From Bacteroidales bacterium (GTDB lineage: Bacteria > Bacteroidota > Bacteroidia > Bacteroidales > UBA932), in NCBI GenBank assembly GCA_024402115.1, contig JAKSJQ010000006.1, positions 16,129-80,128 of the forward strand: a DNA stretch of 64,000 nt, read 5' to 3'. This document shows positions 21,858 to 30,747 of this stretch, piece by piece. A model generated the notes under the pieces. The model worked only from the letters and a program-made list of their open reading frames with translations, was not told the origin of the DNA and searched no databases. Position 1 is the stretch's first letter. Each line of letters opens with the position of its first letter. Made by a program: the position numbers and the translations under genes.

Positions 21858-23207
21858 ATGATCAAGGTAAATCTCGAAGGATGCAACTCCTTCGTGTCTG
21901 AAGCAAAATATCAGGAGTATGTAGAGAAGGCTCTCAATGCCCTCGACGTACTCGAGAACGAGTCAGGTGCAGGCAACGACTTCCTCGGCTGGAAGCACCT
22001 CCCTTCACTCAATCTCGCAAACGGTCTCGTTGACGAGTGCGAGGCTATCCGCGACAGCTGGAAGGCTAAGGGCGTGGATCTCGTAGTCGTTATCGGTATC
22101 GGAGGCTCATACCTCGGTGCAAAGTGTGCAATCGAGGCTCTCAAGCATCCATTCTCAAGCCTCCTCGCAGGCAAGAAGGACGCTCCAGAGGTCGTATTTG
22201 CTGGCCAGAACCTCTCTGAGGAGTACATCTGCGAGCTCATGGACCTCGTTCAGGAGCGCAACGCTGCCTGCGTGGTAATCTCTAAGTCAGGTACCACCAC
22301 CGAGCCTGCAGTGGCATTCCGTATCATCAAGCAGTACATCGAGAACAAGTATGGCAAGGCTGAGGCTGCAGAGAGAATCGTAGCCGTTACCGACGCTGCA
22401 AGAGGCGCTCTCAAGAGCCTCTCGACCCAGGAAGGTTACAAGACCTTCGTCATCGAAGACAACGTGGGCGGACGTTTCTCAGTACTCACCCCAGTAGGTA
22501 TCCTTCCTATCGTCCTCGCAGGCTTCGATATGAAGGCTATGCTCAAGGGTGCCCTCGAGATGGAAGATCAGTGCGCTAAGCGCTGCGGCAGCTGCAATCC
22601 TGCAGTACAGTACGCTGCAATGCGTAATCTTCTCTACGATAATGGCAAGCTTATCGAGATTCTCGTAAGCTTCAACCCTAAGTTCCAGTACCTCGGCGAG
22701 TGGTGGAAGCAGCTCTACGGCGAGTCTGAGGGTAAGGACCAGAAGGGTATCTTCCCAGCATCTGTGATCTGCACCACAGACCTCCACTCTATGGGTCAGT
22801 TCATCCAGGACGGTCAGCGCATCCTCATGGAGACCGTGGTTACCGTTGAGAAGGCTCAGCGCAACTGCGTGATCGAGGCTGACGCTCAGAACCTTGACGG
22901 ACTCAACTTCCTCGCTGGCAAGCACGTCGAGGAATGCAACGCGATGGCTGAGCTCGGAACCAAGCTCGCACACATCGACGGTGGCGTTCCACAGCTCCAG
23001 GTTTCTATCGAGAAGATCGACGAGTACAACCTCGGTTCACTCTTCTACTTCTTCGAGAAGGCTTGCGGTATCAGTGCTTATGTCCTTGGCGTGAACCCAT
23101 TCAACCAGCCAGGCGTTGAGGCTTACAAGAAGAACATGTTCGCTCTTCTCAACAAGCCAGGCTACGAGGAGCAGACCGCTGCAATCCGCGCTCGCATAGG
23201 CAAGTAG
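21858..23207 (+). CDS. pgi: Glucose-6-phosphate isomerase
   Basis: A 449-residue cytoplasmic enzyme interconverting glucose-6-phosphate and fructose-6-phosphate. Seen: GIGGSYLGAKCAIEAL (sugar phosphate binding), SKSGTTTEPAVAFR (SIS-type phosphate loop), VGGRFSVLTPVG and the C-terminal NPFNQPGVEAYK segment with the catalytic Lys region. Length matches the short bacterial form. It has its own promoter and terminator and is a housekeeping gene between the xylan locus and the CNNM transporter. fructose-6-phosphate is also the substrate of GlmS encoded further right. Confidence 0.97.
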   Translation: MIKVNLEGCNSFVSEAKYQEYVEKALNALDVLENESGAGNDFLGWKHLPSLNLANGLVDECEAIRDSWKAKGVDLVVVIGIGGSYLGAKCAIEALKHPFSSLLAGKKDAPEVVFAGQNLSEEYICELMDLVQERNAACVVISKSGTTTEPAVAFRIIKQYIENKYGKAEAAERIVAVTDAARGALKSLSTQEGYKTFVIEDNVGGRFSVLTPVGILPIVLAGFDMKAMLKGALEMEDQCAKRCGSCNPAVQYAAMRNLLYDNGKLIEILVSFNPKFQYLGEWWKQLYGESEGKDQKGIFPASVICTTDLHSMGQFIQDGQRILMETVVTVEKAQRNCVIEADAQNLDGLNFLAGKHVEECNAMAELGTKLAHIDGGVPQLQVSIEKIDEYNLGSLFYFFEKACGISAYVLGVNPFNQPGVEAYKKNMFALLNKPGYEEQTAAIRARIGK

Positions 23208-23228
23208 GAATTCCAATCCCTTTATAAT

Positions 23229-23260
23229 GAGGTCGGCCACGTGCCGACCTCTATTTTTTT
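23229..23260 (+). terminator. Rho-independent terminator after pgi
   Basis: Stem GAGGTCGGC/GCCGACCTC, 5-base loop, then seven T after CTA. Confidence 0.9.
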
Positions 23261-23279
23261 GCAGCAAATACACTTAGGC

Positions 23280-23310
23280 TTTACAGATACGAAACTTTCG
23301 CTTATCTTTG
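23280..23310 (+). promoter_or_regulatory. Promoter for CNNM transporter gene
   Basis: TTTA (23280-23283), 19 bases, then TATCTTTG (23303-23310). The ATG follows only 8 bases later, so the mRNA would have almost no leader. Confidence 0.65.
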
Positions 23311-23318
23311 CCGTCTGT

Positions 23319-24431
23319 ATGACTCAGCTTCTGCTCTTCCTTTTCGGCTCCATGGCCGTCTCGTTCCTCTGCTCTGTGCTGGAGGCTACTCTCATGTCTA
23401 CACCTCTGTCGTTCGTGACCATGAGGGAGGAGGAAGAATATAAACCGGCGACCAAGTTCAAGCAGTTCAAGCAGGACAGTTCCCGTCCTATCGCAGCTAT
23501 CCTCAGTCTCAATACCATTGCAAACACTATAGGTGCCGCCGGGGTCGGCCGTCAGGCTACCCTTGTATTCGGTTCGGAGTGGTTCGGAGTGGTTTCGGCC
23601 ATCATGACCATCCTCCTTCTGATCTTCTCTGAGATCATCCCGAAGACCATAGGTACGAACTACTGGAAATCGCTCATGGGATTCACCACGAGGACGCTGG
23701 AGGTGCTTGTCTTCGTGCTTTTCCCTATCGTGTACTGCGTCGAGGCCCTTACCAAGCTCATCACTCCGGAGGACAACGAGACCAGCGTGTCGAGAGAGGA
23801 GGTGAGTGCGATGGCCAACGTCGCGGAGGAAGCCGGCGACCTTGAGGAGGATGAGAATGCCATCATCCAGAACCTCATCAACATGGACGAGGTGATCGCC
23901 GCCGACGTGATGACCCCGCGCGTGGTATGCGCTATCGCTCCAGAGAGAATGACCCTGAAGTCCTTCTACAAGGACAAGAGATATCTCCACCACAGCCGTA
24001 TCCCAGTGTACTCTGACAATGATGAGTACATCACCGGCTACATCCTCCGAATGGAGGCTCTTCAGCTCATGGCTGAGGATAAGTACGACATCACCCTCGG
24101 CGAGATCCGCAGGGAGATAGCAAGCTTCGAGGAGGAGACTCCGCTCGACCAGGTATGGGACGAGATGCTAGGCAAGGATGAGCAGATTGCTGCCGTGATC
24201 AACGAGTATGGCAGCTTCCAGGGCATCATCAGCCTCGAGGATGTGATCGAGACTCTCCTCGGCAGTGAGATCGTAGACGAGCAGGATACGGTGCGCGATA
24301 TGCAGCAGCTTGCTCGCGACAAGTACGCCAAGCTTAACGCTCGCAGGGCACAGGCCGCGAAGGCTCAGCAGGAGCGTCAGCAGAACAGGGCTCAGCAGTC
24401 TGTCAAGCCAGCCCATGACACTAAGTCTTAA
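23319..24431 (+). CDS. CNNM (DUF21)-CBS domain transporter, HlyC/CorC family
   Basis: About 370 residues. The start at 23319 is chosen because the alternative at 23241 lies within the pgi terminator and upstream of the promoter. Residues 1-150 are the CNNM/DUF21 membrane domain with three to four hydrophobic helices (MTQLLLFLFGSMAVSFLCS, ILSLNTIANTIG, SEIIPKTIG). The SEIIPKTIG motif is diagnostic and contains residues near the ion site. A CBS pair follows (MDEVIAADVMTPR ... VINEYGSFQGIISLEDVIETLLG). The C-terminal ~50 residues are polar, rich in Arg, Ala and Gln, probably coiled. The family is linked to Mg2+ export or cobalt resistance. The usual C-terminal CorC domain is missing, so this is a short member. 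Confidence 0.88.
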   Translation: MTQLLLFLFGSMAVSFLCSVLEATLMSTPLSFVTMREEEEYKPATKFKQFKQDSSRPIAAILSLNTIANTIGAAGVGRQATLVFGSEWFGVVSAIMTILLLIFSEIIPKTIGTNYWKSLMGFTTRTLEVLVFVLFPIVYCVEALTKLITPEDNETSVSREEVSAMANVAEEAGDLEEDENAIIQNLINMDEVIAADVMTPRVVCAIAPERMTLKSFYKDKRYLHHSRIPVYSDNDEYITGYILRMEALQLMAEDKYDITLGEIRREIASFEEETPLDQVWDEMLGKDEQIAAVINEYGSFQGIISLEDVIETLLGSEIVDEQDTVRDMQQLARDKYAKLNARRAQAAKAQQERQQNRAQQSVKPAHDTKS

Positions 24432-24442
24432 GGCCAATTCTA

Positions 24443-24474
24443 TTTGCGTTAATCAGAAATTTTCCATATATTTG
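24443..24474 (+). promoter_or_regulatory. Promoter of the GH9-esterase operon
   Basis: TTTG (24443-24446), 20-base gap, TATATTTG (24467-24474): full agreement with the Bacteroidota consensus, 58 bases before the ATG at 24533. Confidence 0.8.
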
Positions 24475-24532
24475 GTAAATAGCGTACTAGCTACAAGAAT
24501 TGATTCACCAACTAGTAATTATAAACCACACT

Positions 24533-27082
24533 ATGCGAAAATTTATTCCTTTTATTGCCGCTTCGGCCCTTCTTGCGTCCGGAAGCTTTGCTTCTGCGCA
24601 GGATCTCAAGGTAAATGAGAAAGAATATTTCGAGACTCAGGGTGTGAACGTTCTCGTCTACAGCAACCTCTTCACAGGTGGCTTCAACGATGAGAAGAAC
24701 TCTGGTATCGAGATCATTCACCACGGTGTCAGGACCGCTCAGGGCGGTGCCATTCGTCTCAACAAGACTCCAGAGCAGTGGGACCTCGTTCCTTCAACTC
24801 CAGAGAGAACCGTAGATGCAAAGAACAACACCATTTCCGTTGCTCTCCGCTACGATGACTATGACTTCGATTCTCGTATCGTCGTTACCGGTAAGGGTAA
24901 GGCAGTCGAGATCTCAGTCTATCTTGACAAGCCAGTTCCTGCATATCTCGTAGGAAAGGCAGGTTTCAACCTCGAGTTCATCCCTTCTCAGTACTGGAAC
25001 AAGGTGTACACCATGGACGGACGCCTCAACAGGTTCCCTAAGTACGCTGTCAGCAACACCGCTTCGCTTCCTAACTCAGAGAAGCCAAAGCAGTTCAAGG
25101 GCTACAAGACCTATGACGACCGTGGTACCGACAAGTTCGTTGATCCGCTTCCACTCGAGCATGGTCACTCTATCCTTATGGCACAGGACGATCCTGAGCG
25201 CATGATGAAGATTACCTGCAACGACGCTGAGCTCGAGCTCTACGATGGTCGTATGATCGCTCAGAACGGTTGGTTCGTCCTCCGCAGCGTCCTCCCTGCA
25301 AACAAGACCGGCAAGGTCCTCACCTGGACAGTCGAGCCTAATGCAATCAAGGGTTGGGTACGTGAGCCAAACATCGGTTACTCACAGGTTGGTTACCTTC
25401 CTGACGCACCTAAGGTGGCAGTCGTGGAGACTGACAAGACCATGAAGCCAGTCAAGACCGCTTCTCTCTTCCGCGTTAACGAGGACGGTACCGAGACTGA
25501 GGTATTCAAGGGCAAGACCAATACCTGGGGTATGTACTACAAGTACAACTACGTGAAGTTCGACTTCTCTTCAGTTACCAAGCCAGGTGTATACTACATC
25601 AAGTTCGGCAACACCAAGTCAGGCAACTTCCTCATCGATTCTTCAGTTTACGACAACATCGGTATCGCAACCAGCGACGTATGGATTCCTATCCACATGA
25701 ACCACATGTACGTGAACGAGGCATACCGCGTATGGCACGGTGAGCCATTCAGGGAGGGTTATCTCCAGGCTCCTGTCAATACCGACCACTTCGACCTCCA
25801 CTCACAGGGTCCTACCACCGATACTCCGTTCGAGCCGCTCCAGCTCATCCCTGGCCTCAACGTCGGCGGTTTCTTCGACGCGGGTGACTTCGATATCGAG
25901 ACCGGTTCGAACATCAACGTCGTTCAGAGCCTCATCGCAGCATGGGAGCGCTACCGCCCTATGCGTGACGAGACCTTCGTTTCAGAGGAGCAGCGCTATG
26001 TAGACCTCCATCGTCCAGACGGAATTCCAGATCTTCTCCAGTACATCGAGCACGGCGTTCTCAACCTCGTGGCTCAGGCAGAGATCCTCGGTCACATGTC
26101 ACAGACCCTCTCTAACTCAGTACTCGACAACTACCATCACCTCGGTGATGCAGGTTCTCTCACCGACGGACGCCACTACGATCCTTCACTCAAGCCTTAC
26201 GAGGTTTCTGCTGACGGTCTCTCAAGCGGTACTCCAGACGATATGTGGGCATTCACCAGCCGCAACCCTGGTTCAGACATGAACGCAGCCAACATGTTCG
26301 CAGCTGCAAGCCGCGTGCTCCGTGGCTACAATGACGATCTTGCCGAGAGGTGTCTCGTACAGTCTAAGAAGCTCTTCGAGGAGGCAACCGAGCTCATGGC
26401 CAACCAGCCTCAGCGCATGGGTGTCAGCGCAAGCGGCAACCGCCGGATGGGCAACAGCATGGGTACCAACCTCCAGCTCTATATCTCTACCAAGGAGCAG
26501 TCATACCTCGACAAGTTCCTCGAGGCTGTATGGCCTGCACTCGATTCACCTATGGGCGCTCAGATGGCTATCTCAACCGCTCTCGAGGCAGTTCCATTCA
26601 TGGACAAGGCTTACCAGGAGAGACTCCGCCCATACGTGGAGAAGTACAAGGACTACATCCACAGCCTCGAGCAGGACAATCCTTACGGAGTTCCAATCGG
26701 ACTCGGCAACTGGGCAGCCAGCGGTTCAGTAGTAAGCTACGGTACCACTCTCTGCTACGCCAGCAAGTATTATCCTGACATCGTGGATAAGAGCTACGCA
26801 CTCAGGGCTGCTGAATACCTCTTCGGATGCCATATGTACCACAACTACTCTCTCGTAGCTTCAGTCGGTGCAGCTCGTCCAAAGAACGTCTTCTACGGTA
26901 ACAACCGTGCAGACTTCTCGGCAATCCCAGGTAACGTTGCCCCTGGTCTTCTCTTCCGTCACCCAGACCACTTCGAGAACTACGACGATTGGCCATTCTT
27001 CTGGGGTCAGAACGAGGGTACCATCGCAGGTAACTGTAACTACCTCAACTTTGCTTACGCACTTATCGATCTCTTGAAATAA
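24533..27082 (+). CDS. GH9 family glycoside hydrolase (first of two paralogues)
   Basis: 849 residues. The ATG at 24533 starts a type I signal peptide ending FASAQ; an ATG at 24500 would spoil it. Residues ~25-290 are an N-terminal beta-rich region, then an Ig-like CelD_N domain (about 290-385, YSQVGYLPDAPKVAVVE and YYIKFGNTKSGNF), then the GH9 (alpha/alpha)6 barrel with the base motif DAGD (Asp449-Asp452) in GGFFDAGDFD and the acid Glu828 in NEGTIAGN. GH9 enzymes cut beta-1,4-glucans, by endo or exo action; cellulose, mixed-linkage glucan or xyloglucan are possible targets. Its stop overlaps the next start by one base (TAATG), so GH9 and the two esterases are translated together. A close paralogue is at 60470. 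Confidence 0.9.
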   Translation: MRKFIPFIAASALLASGSFASAQDLKVNEKEYFETQGVNVLVYSNLFTGGFNDEKNSGIEIIHHGVRTAQGGAIRLNKTPEQWDLVPSTPERTVDAKNNTISVALRYDDYDFDSRIVVTGKGKAVEISVYLDKPVPAYLVGKAGFNLEFIPSQYWNKVYTMDGRLNRFPKYAVSNTASLPNSEKPKQFKGYKTYDDRGTDKFVDPLPLEHGHSILMAQDDPERMMKITCNDAELELYDGRMIAQNGWFVLRSVLPANKTGKVLTWTVEPNAIKGWVREPNIGYSQVGYLPDAPKVAVVETDKTMKPVKTASLFRVNEDGTETEVFKGKTNTWGMYYKYNYVKFDFSSVTKPGVYYIKFGNTKSGNFLIDSSVYDNIGIATSDVWIPIHMNHMYVNEAYRVWHGEPFREGYLQAPVNTDHFDLHSQGPTTDTPFEPLQLIPGLNVGGFFDAGDFDIETGSNINVVQSLIAAWERYRPMRDETFVSEEQRYVDLHRPDGIPDLLQYIEHGVLNLVAQAEILGHMSQTLSNSVLDNYHHLGDAGSLTDGRHYDPSLKPYEVSADGLSSGTPDDMWAFTSRNPGSDMNAANMFAAASRVLRGYNDDLAERCLVQSKKLFEEATELMANQPQRMGVSASGNRRMGNSMGTNLQLYISTKEQSYLDKFLEAVWPALDSPMGAQMAISTALEAVPFMDKAYQERLRPYVEKYKDYIHSLEQDNPYGVPIGLGNWAASGSVVSYGTTLCYASKYYPDIVDKSYALRAAEYLFGCHMYHNYSLVASVGAARPKNVFYGNNRADFSAIPGNVAPGLLFRHPDHFENYDDWPFFWGQNEGTIAGNCNYLNFAYALIDLLK

Positions 27083-28641
27083 TGAAATTTAGAAGACTTC
27101 TATCACCAATCATCGCAGCGGTTTCGGCCGTTGCGATGATTTCTTGCAATTCTGCGACTGAGACCATCTGCTCTCCTTACGGATATGACGACGGCCTTCC
27201 ACGCAGTACTCCAGAGGCACAGGGTGTGCCTGGCGAGGCTATTGCACAGACCTTCAAGGCCCTCGAGGAGGGCGGTTACGAGACCCATGGAATCATGATT
27301 CTCAGGCACGGAAACGTCATTGCAGAGCACTGGTGGGCTCCTTATGCTCCGGATGTTCAGCACGCGATGTATTCTGCGACCAAGTCTTTCACCGGCACGG
27401 CGGTAGGATTCGCGGTGCAGGAAGGTCTTCTCAAGGTCTCTGACAGGGTGATGGATTTCTTCCCGGATCTTCTTCCGGAGACTATCCCGGCAGGCCTCGA
27501 GAAGCTTACCGTGGAGCATCTCCTCACCATGTCCGCAGGACACGCTTCCACTCAGTATCCGGGCTCGGGTACCGACCAGATCCGCTCGTTCCTCGCGACA
27601 GGCTTCAAGTATGAACCTGGAGAGTCGTTCGCGTACGACATCACCTGTTCCCACATGCTTTCCCGCATCATCACCAAGGTCACCGGCATCACGATCAAGG
27701 AGTATCTCGAGCCTCGTCTTCTCGACAAGCTCGGAATCCAGGACGTCGTATGGGAGATGGACCTCGACGGATGCAACATGGGTAACGGTGGCTCGCACAT
27801 GAAGACCTCCGATCTCGCGAAGCTCGGACTCTTCCTCATCAACGGAGGAAAGTGGGACGGCGAGCAGCTGCTCAATCCTGAGTGGATCGCAGCCATGACC
27901 ACACCGCATATCTATCAGCATCCGGAGCGCTCCGAGGAGGAGAATGCCGGTGATGACGGATCCCAGGGCTACGGCTACCAGACATGGATGGGCCGTTGCG
28001 GTTCATACAGGGCCATCGGCGGACAGAACCAGCTCTGTCTCGTGATTCCTGACTACGACGTCGTGATTGCCGTACACAGCCAGGTGCGCGACGAGAACGG
28101 TTTCAACTCGATCATGTACAAGCTCTGCGAGAGCATGTCGGACAAGCCTCTCAAGGCTTCCGGATTCGATCTCAATTCAGAGATCGCCGGATACGAGCTC
28201 GCGCGACCATTCGCTAGCAGCTGTGCAGGTCTCCGCTCGACTACTCGTCGATATGAGATGGAGAAGAACAGCCTCGGCATCAATGCGGTGTCATTCCGCT
28301 TTGACAAGGACGGAAACTGCACCGTTACCATGGAGGAGGCCGCTTCCATCCACAACCTGAATTTCGGTCTAGACTCTTGGATGAGGGGCAGCACCGACAG
28401 GACCATGACCTTCGCACGCGCTGCGTACAAGAACACCATGAACTCGACTCCGGTGAACACCGCCGGTCTCTGTGCATGGACAGGGGAGAACGAGCTCTCT
28501 GCATACTGGCTCTCGATGTTCAACGTCGGAGCAGCCGAGACCCTCGTCTTCAACTTCAATGAGACAGGCATGGCGATGACCATCAAGGGCATGCCGGCTG
28601 GACTCACCATCAACGGCAAATTGCTTACCAGTACACTTTAA
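27082..28641 (+). CDS. Serine hydrolase, class C beta-lactamase-like esterase (lipoprotein)
   Basis: A 519-residue lipoprotein (lipobox MISC). The beta-lactamase/DD-peptidase fold is indicated by SATK (Ser98-Lys101) and a YDITCS segment in the place of the YxN motif; the penicillin-binding KTG motif is not obvious. In carbohydrate loci such proteins are usually esterases, not antibiotic-resistance enzymes. The last ~130 residues form a beta-rich domain with repeated short strands. It is translationally coupled to GH9 and 20 bases ahead of a second esterase, which suggests removal of acyl groups from the same beta-glucan or xyloglucan substrate. Substrate is inference. Confidence 0.82.
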   Translation: MKFRRLLSPIIAAVSAVAMISCNSATETICSPYGYDDGLPRSTPEAQGVPGEAIAQTFKALEEGGYETHGIMILRHGNVIAEHWWAPYAPDVQHAMYSATKSFTGTAVGFAVQEGLLKVSDRVMDFFPDLLPETIPAGLEKLTVEHLLTMSAGHASTQYPGSGTDQIRSFLATGFKYEPGESFAYDITCSHMLSRIITKVTGITIKEYLEPRLLDKLGIQDVVWEMDLDGCNMGNGGSHMKTSDLAKLGLFLINGGKWDGEQLLNPEWIAAMTTPHIYQHPERSEEENAGDDGSQGYGYQTWMGRCGSYRAIGGQNQLCLVIPDYDVVIAVHSQVRDENGFNSIMYKLCESMSDKPLKASGFDLNSEIAGYELARPFASSCAGLRSTTRRYEMEKNSLGINAVSFRFDKDGNCTVTMEEAASIHNLNFGLDSWMRGSTDRTMTFARAAYKNTMNSTPVNTAGLCAWTGENELSAYWLSMFNVGAAETLVFNFNETGMAMTIKGMPAGLTINGKLLTSTL

Positions 28642-28661
28642 CAACTTATAACTATCATCTC

Positions 28662-30137
28662 ATGAAAAAGACTTTTCTTTTCGTGATGGCAGCATTCGCA
28701 ATGATCGGATGCTCGACCGCATCAATCGAGAACCCTGTCCTCACTATCGAGGGCGGTAAGGTTCAGGGTGTTGTCGTAGAGGAAATGCCAGGCGTCATCG
28801 CCTACAAGGGCCTCCCTTACGCAGCTTCACCAATCCGCGACCTCCGTTGGAAGGCTCCGCAGCCTGTTCAGCCATGGGAGGGTGTGAAGATCGCTGATAC
28901 TTTCGGACACCCAAGCTTCCAGTCTACTCACTACGAGGGTGGCTACACCACTGAGTGGGGTTATGGCAAGGAGCAGCCTTACAGCGAGGATTGCCTCTAT
29001 GCAAATGTTTGGACCAAGGCTGCCGGCAAGACCGACGCCAAGCTTCCTGTAGCTCTCTGGATCCACGGTGGTGGATACCGCGAGGGTTGGGGCTCTGAGC
29101 CAGAGTTCTACGCAGAGGAGTGGGCAGCTAAGGATGTCGTACTCGTTTCTATCAACTACCGTCTCGGTGTGTTCGGTTTCCTCGCACATCCTGAGCTCAA
29201 CGCTGAGAATCCTCAGGGCGTATCAGGTAACTACGGTATCCTCGACCAGATCGAGGCCCTCAAGTGGATCAAGAAGAACATCGCACAGTTCGGTGGCGAC
29301 CCTGACAACGTGACCATCTTCGGTCAGAGTGCAGGTGGTGGATCAGTCAGGACCCTTTGCGAGTCTCCTCTCGCTCGTGGTCTCTTCCACAAGGCTATCA
29401 TCATGTCAGCAGGTGGTCTCAACCCTGTGGCTCCTGCAAACGCTCCTGTGGCTAACAACGGCCGTATCTCTCTTACTCCAGAGGCTGCTGCTGCCGGTGC
29501 CAAGGAGCTCATGGATTGGGCAGGCCTTACCGATCTCCAGAAGATGCGTGCTGCCTCTACCGAGGAGATCTTCGCTCTTGCGAATATCTACAGCCGCGCT
29601 ACAGGCAAGCGTGCGATGATCCAGACTTCTCCAATGGTTGAGGGTTATGTATGCAAGGAAAGCTTCGACGACGCTGCCCGCAACGGCAACCTCGCTGATG
29701 TTCCGTACATGATCGGTTATACCATGAACGATATGCGTGACATGACCGACGGTATCATCGACTTCTGCGCTGACCGCCAGTCAAAGGGTGCAAAGGCATG
29801 GGCTTATGAGTTCGCTCGTCCACTTCCTGACGATGGCTCACATCCTGAGGTTACCGCTCGTCTCAAGGGCGCTTTCCACTCTTCAGATCTTTGGTTCGTA
29901 TTCAAGACCCTCAAGTATTGCTGGAGGCCTTGGACCAAGGGTGACTATGATCTCGCTGAGAAGATGCTCACCGCATGGACCAACTTCGCTAAGTACAGCG
30001 ATCCTAGCGGCCCTAACAATGAGCTCGGTTGGACTCCTTGCACCGCAGAGAACCCTAACTTCATGGTGTTCTGCCTCGATGCAAACGACGCTGAGGCTTC
30101 TCACATGGGTAGCACCGTCAAGGAACTTGGTTACTAA
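28662..30137 (+). CDS. Carboxylesterase type B lipoprotein
   Basis: A 491-residue alpha/beta hydrolase with lipobox MIGC. Family marks: YKGLPYAASPIRDLRWK, SEDCLYANVW, the oxyanion motif WIHGGGY, INYRLGVFGFL, the nucleophile in FGQSAGGGS, and a late His in GAFHSSDLWFVF, the usual type B order. It is the last gene of the GH9 operon and is followed by a terminator. Two serine esterases beside one GH9 is an unusual concentration and suggests an acylated substrate such as acetylated glucan; the exact ester is unknown. Confidence 0.9.
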   Translation: MKKTFLFVMAAFAMIGCSTASIENPVLTIEGGKVQGVVVEEMPGVIAYKGLPYAASPIRDLRWKAPQPVQPWEGVKIADTFGHPSFQSTHYEGGYTTEWGYGKEQPYSEDCLYANVWTKAAGKTDAKLPVALWIHGGGYREGWGSEPEFYAEEWAAKDVVLVSINYRLGVFGFLAHPELNAENPQGVSGNYGILDQIEALKWIKKNIAQFGGDPDNVTIFGQSAGGGSVRTLCESPLARGLFHKAIIMSAGGLNPVAPANAPVANNGRISLTPEAAAAGAKELMDWAGLTDLQKMRAASTEEIFALANIYSRATGKRAMIQTSPMVEGYVCKESFDDAARNGNLADVPYMIGYTMNDMRDMTDGIIDFCADRQSKGAKAWAYEFARPLPDDGSHPEVTARLKGAFHSSDLWFVFKTLKYCWRPWTKGDYDLAEKMLTAWTNFAKYSDPSGPNNELGWTPCTAENPNFMVFCLDANDAEASHMGSTVKELGY

Positions 30138-30157
30138 TCGTAGCTTTAGTATACTAG

Positions 30158-30190
30158 GAGGCCGATCCGAGAGGGTCGGCTTCTTTTTTT
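30158..30190 (+). terminator. Rho-independent terminator of GH9 operon
   Basis: Nine-pair stem GAGGCCGAT/GTCGGCTTC with two G-U pairs, then seven T. Confidence 0.85.
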
Positions 30191-30250
30191 GTCCGTATTG
30201 ATAGAATCGCTGCGATTTTCGTTAAATTAGCGGAGTTAAAACCCATAGAC

Positions 30251-30721
30251 ATGGCACTTGAGATAGAAAGGAAATTCCTCGTCCATACGGACGCATACAA
30301 GGCTGAGGCGACCGGCTCGACCAGAATCGCGCAGGGATACATCGGAACCGTTCCCGGGAGGACCGTGCGCATCAGGGTCCGCGGCGACAAGGGCTACATC
30401 ACCATCAAGGGCAATTCCAGCGCCGACGGTCTAGTCCGCTTCGAGTGGGAGAAGGAAATTCCCGTGTCGGAAGCGAAGGAACTCCTTCAGCTCTGCGAAC
30501 CTGGCATGGTAGACAAGACACGTAGCCTGGTGCCCGTGGGTGACCATGTGCTCGAGGTAGATGAGTTCCACGGCGACAACGAGGGTCTCGTGATGGCCGA
30601 GGTGGAACTGTCCTCTCCTGAAGAAGAATTCGCCCGTCCTTCCTGGCTGGGCGAGGAAGTGACGGGCGATGTCCGTTACTATAACAAGTATCTTTCGAAG
30701 AAACCTTATAAGGATTGGTAG
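30251..30721 (+). CDS. CYTH domain protein (triphosphate tunnel metalloenzyme)
   Basis: A 156-residue cytoplasmic protein. The N-terminal EIERKFLV matches the ExExK metal-binding signature of CYTH proteins, and alternating basic strands (GRTVRIRVRGDKGYITIKG) and acidic strands (VLEVDEFHGDNEGLVMAEVEL) form the tunnel. Such short bacterial members hydrolyse tripolyphosphate or nucleoside triphosphates or have adenylate cyclase-like activity; the exact one is not deducible. A TAAATTAG element at 30223-30230 may be its promoter. It is convergent with DUF4954. Confidence 0.93.
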   Translation: MALEIERKFLVHTDAYKAEATGSTRIAQGYIGTVPGRTVRIRVRGDKGYITIKGNSSADGLVRFEWEKEIPVSEAKELLQLCEPGMVDKTRSLVPVGDHVLEVDEFHGDNEGLVMAEVELSSPEEEFARPSWLGEEVTGDVRYYNKYLSKKPYKDW

Positions 30722-30740
30722 GCTGCACTTTGCAGCCTAC
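30718..30740. terminator. Bidirectional hairpin between convergent genes
   Basis: Perfect 10-bp stem GTAGGCTGCA/TGCAGCCTAC with a 3-base loop, overlapping the CYTH stop codon and lying 8 bases past the DUF4954 stop. No T-run, so terminator function is tentative. Confidence 0.45.
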
Positions 30741-30747
30741 GCCTGTC

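Noticed and set aside
23241..23318. Extended N terminus of the CNNM gene
   Set aside because: It starts inside the pgi terminator and lies upstream of the promoter element at 23303-23310.
27082..28641. Beta-lactam resistance gene
   Set aside because: The SxxK motif is shared by many esterases, no KTG motif is clear, and the gene is coupled to a GH9 and a carboxylesterase.
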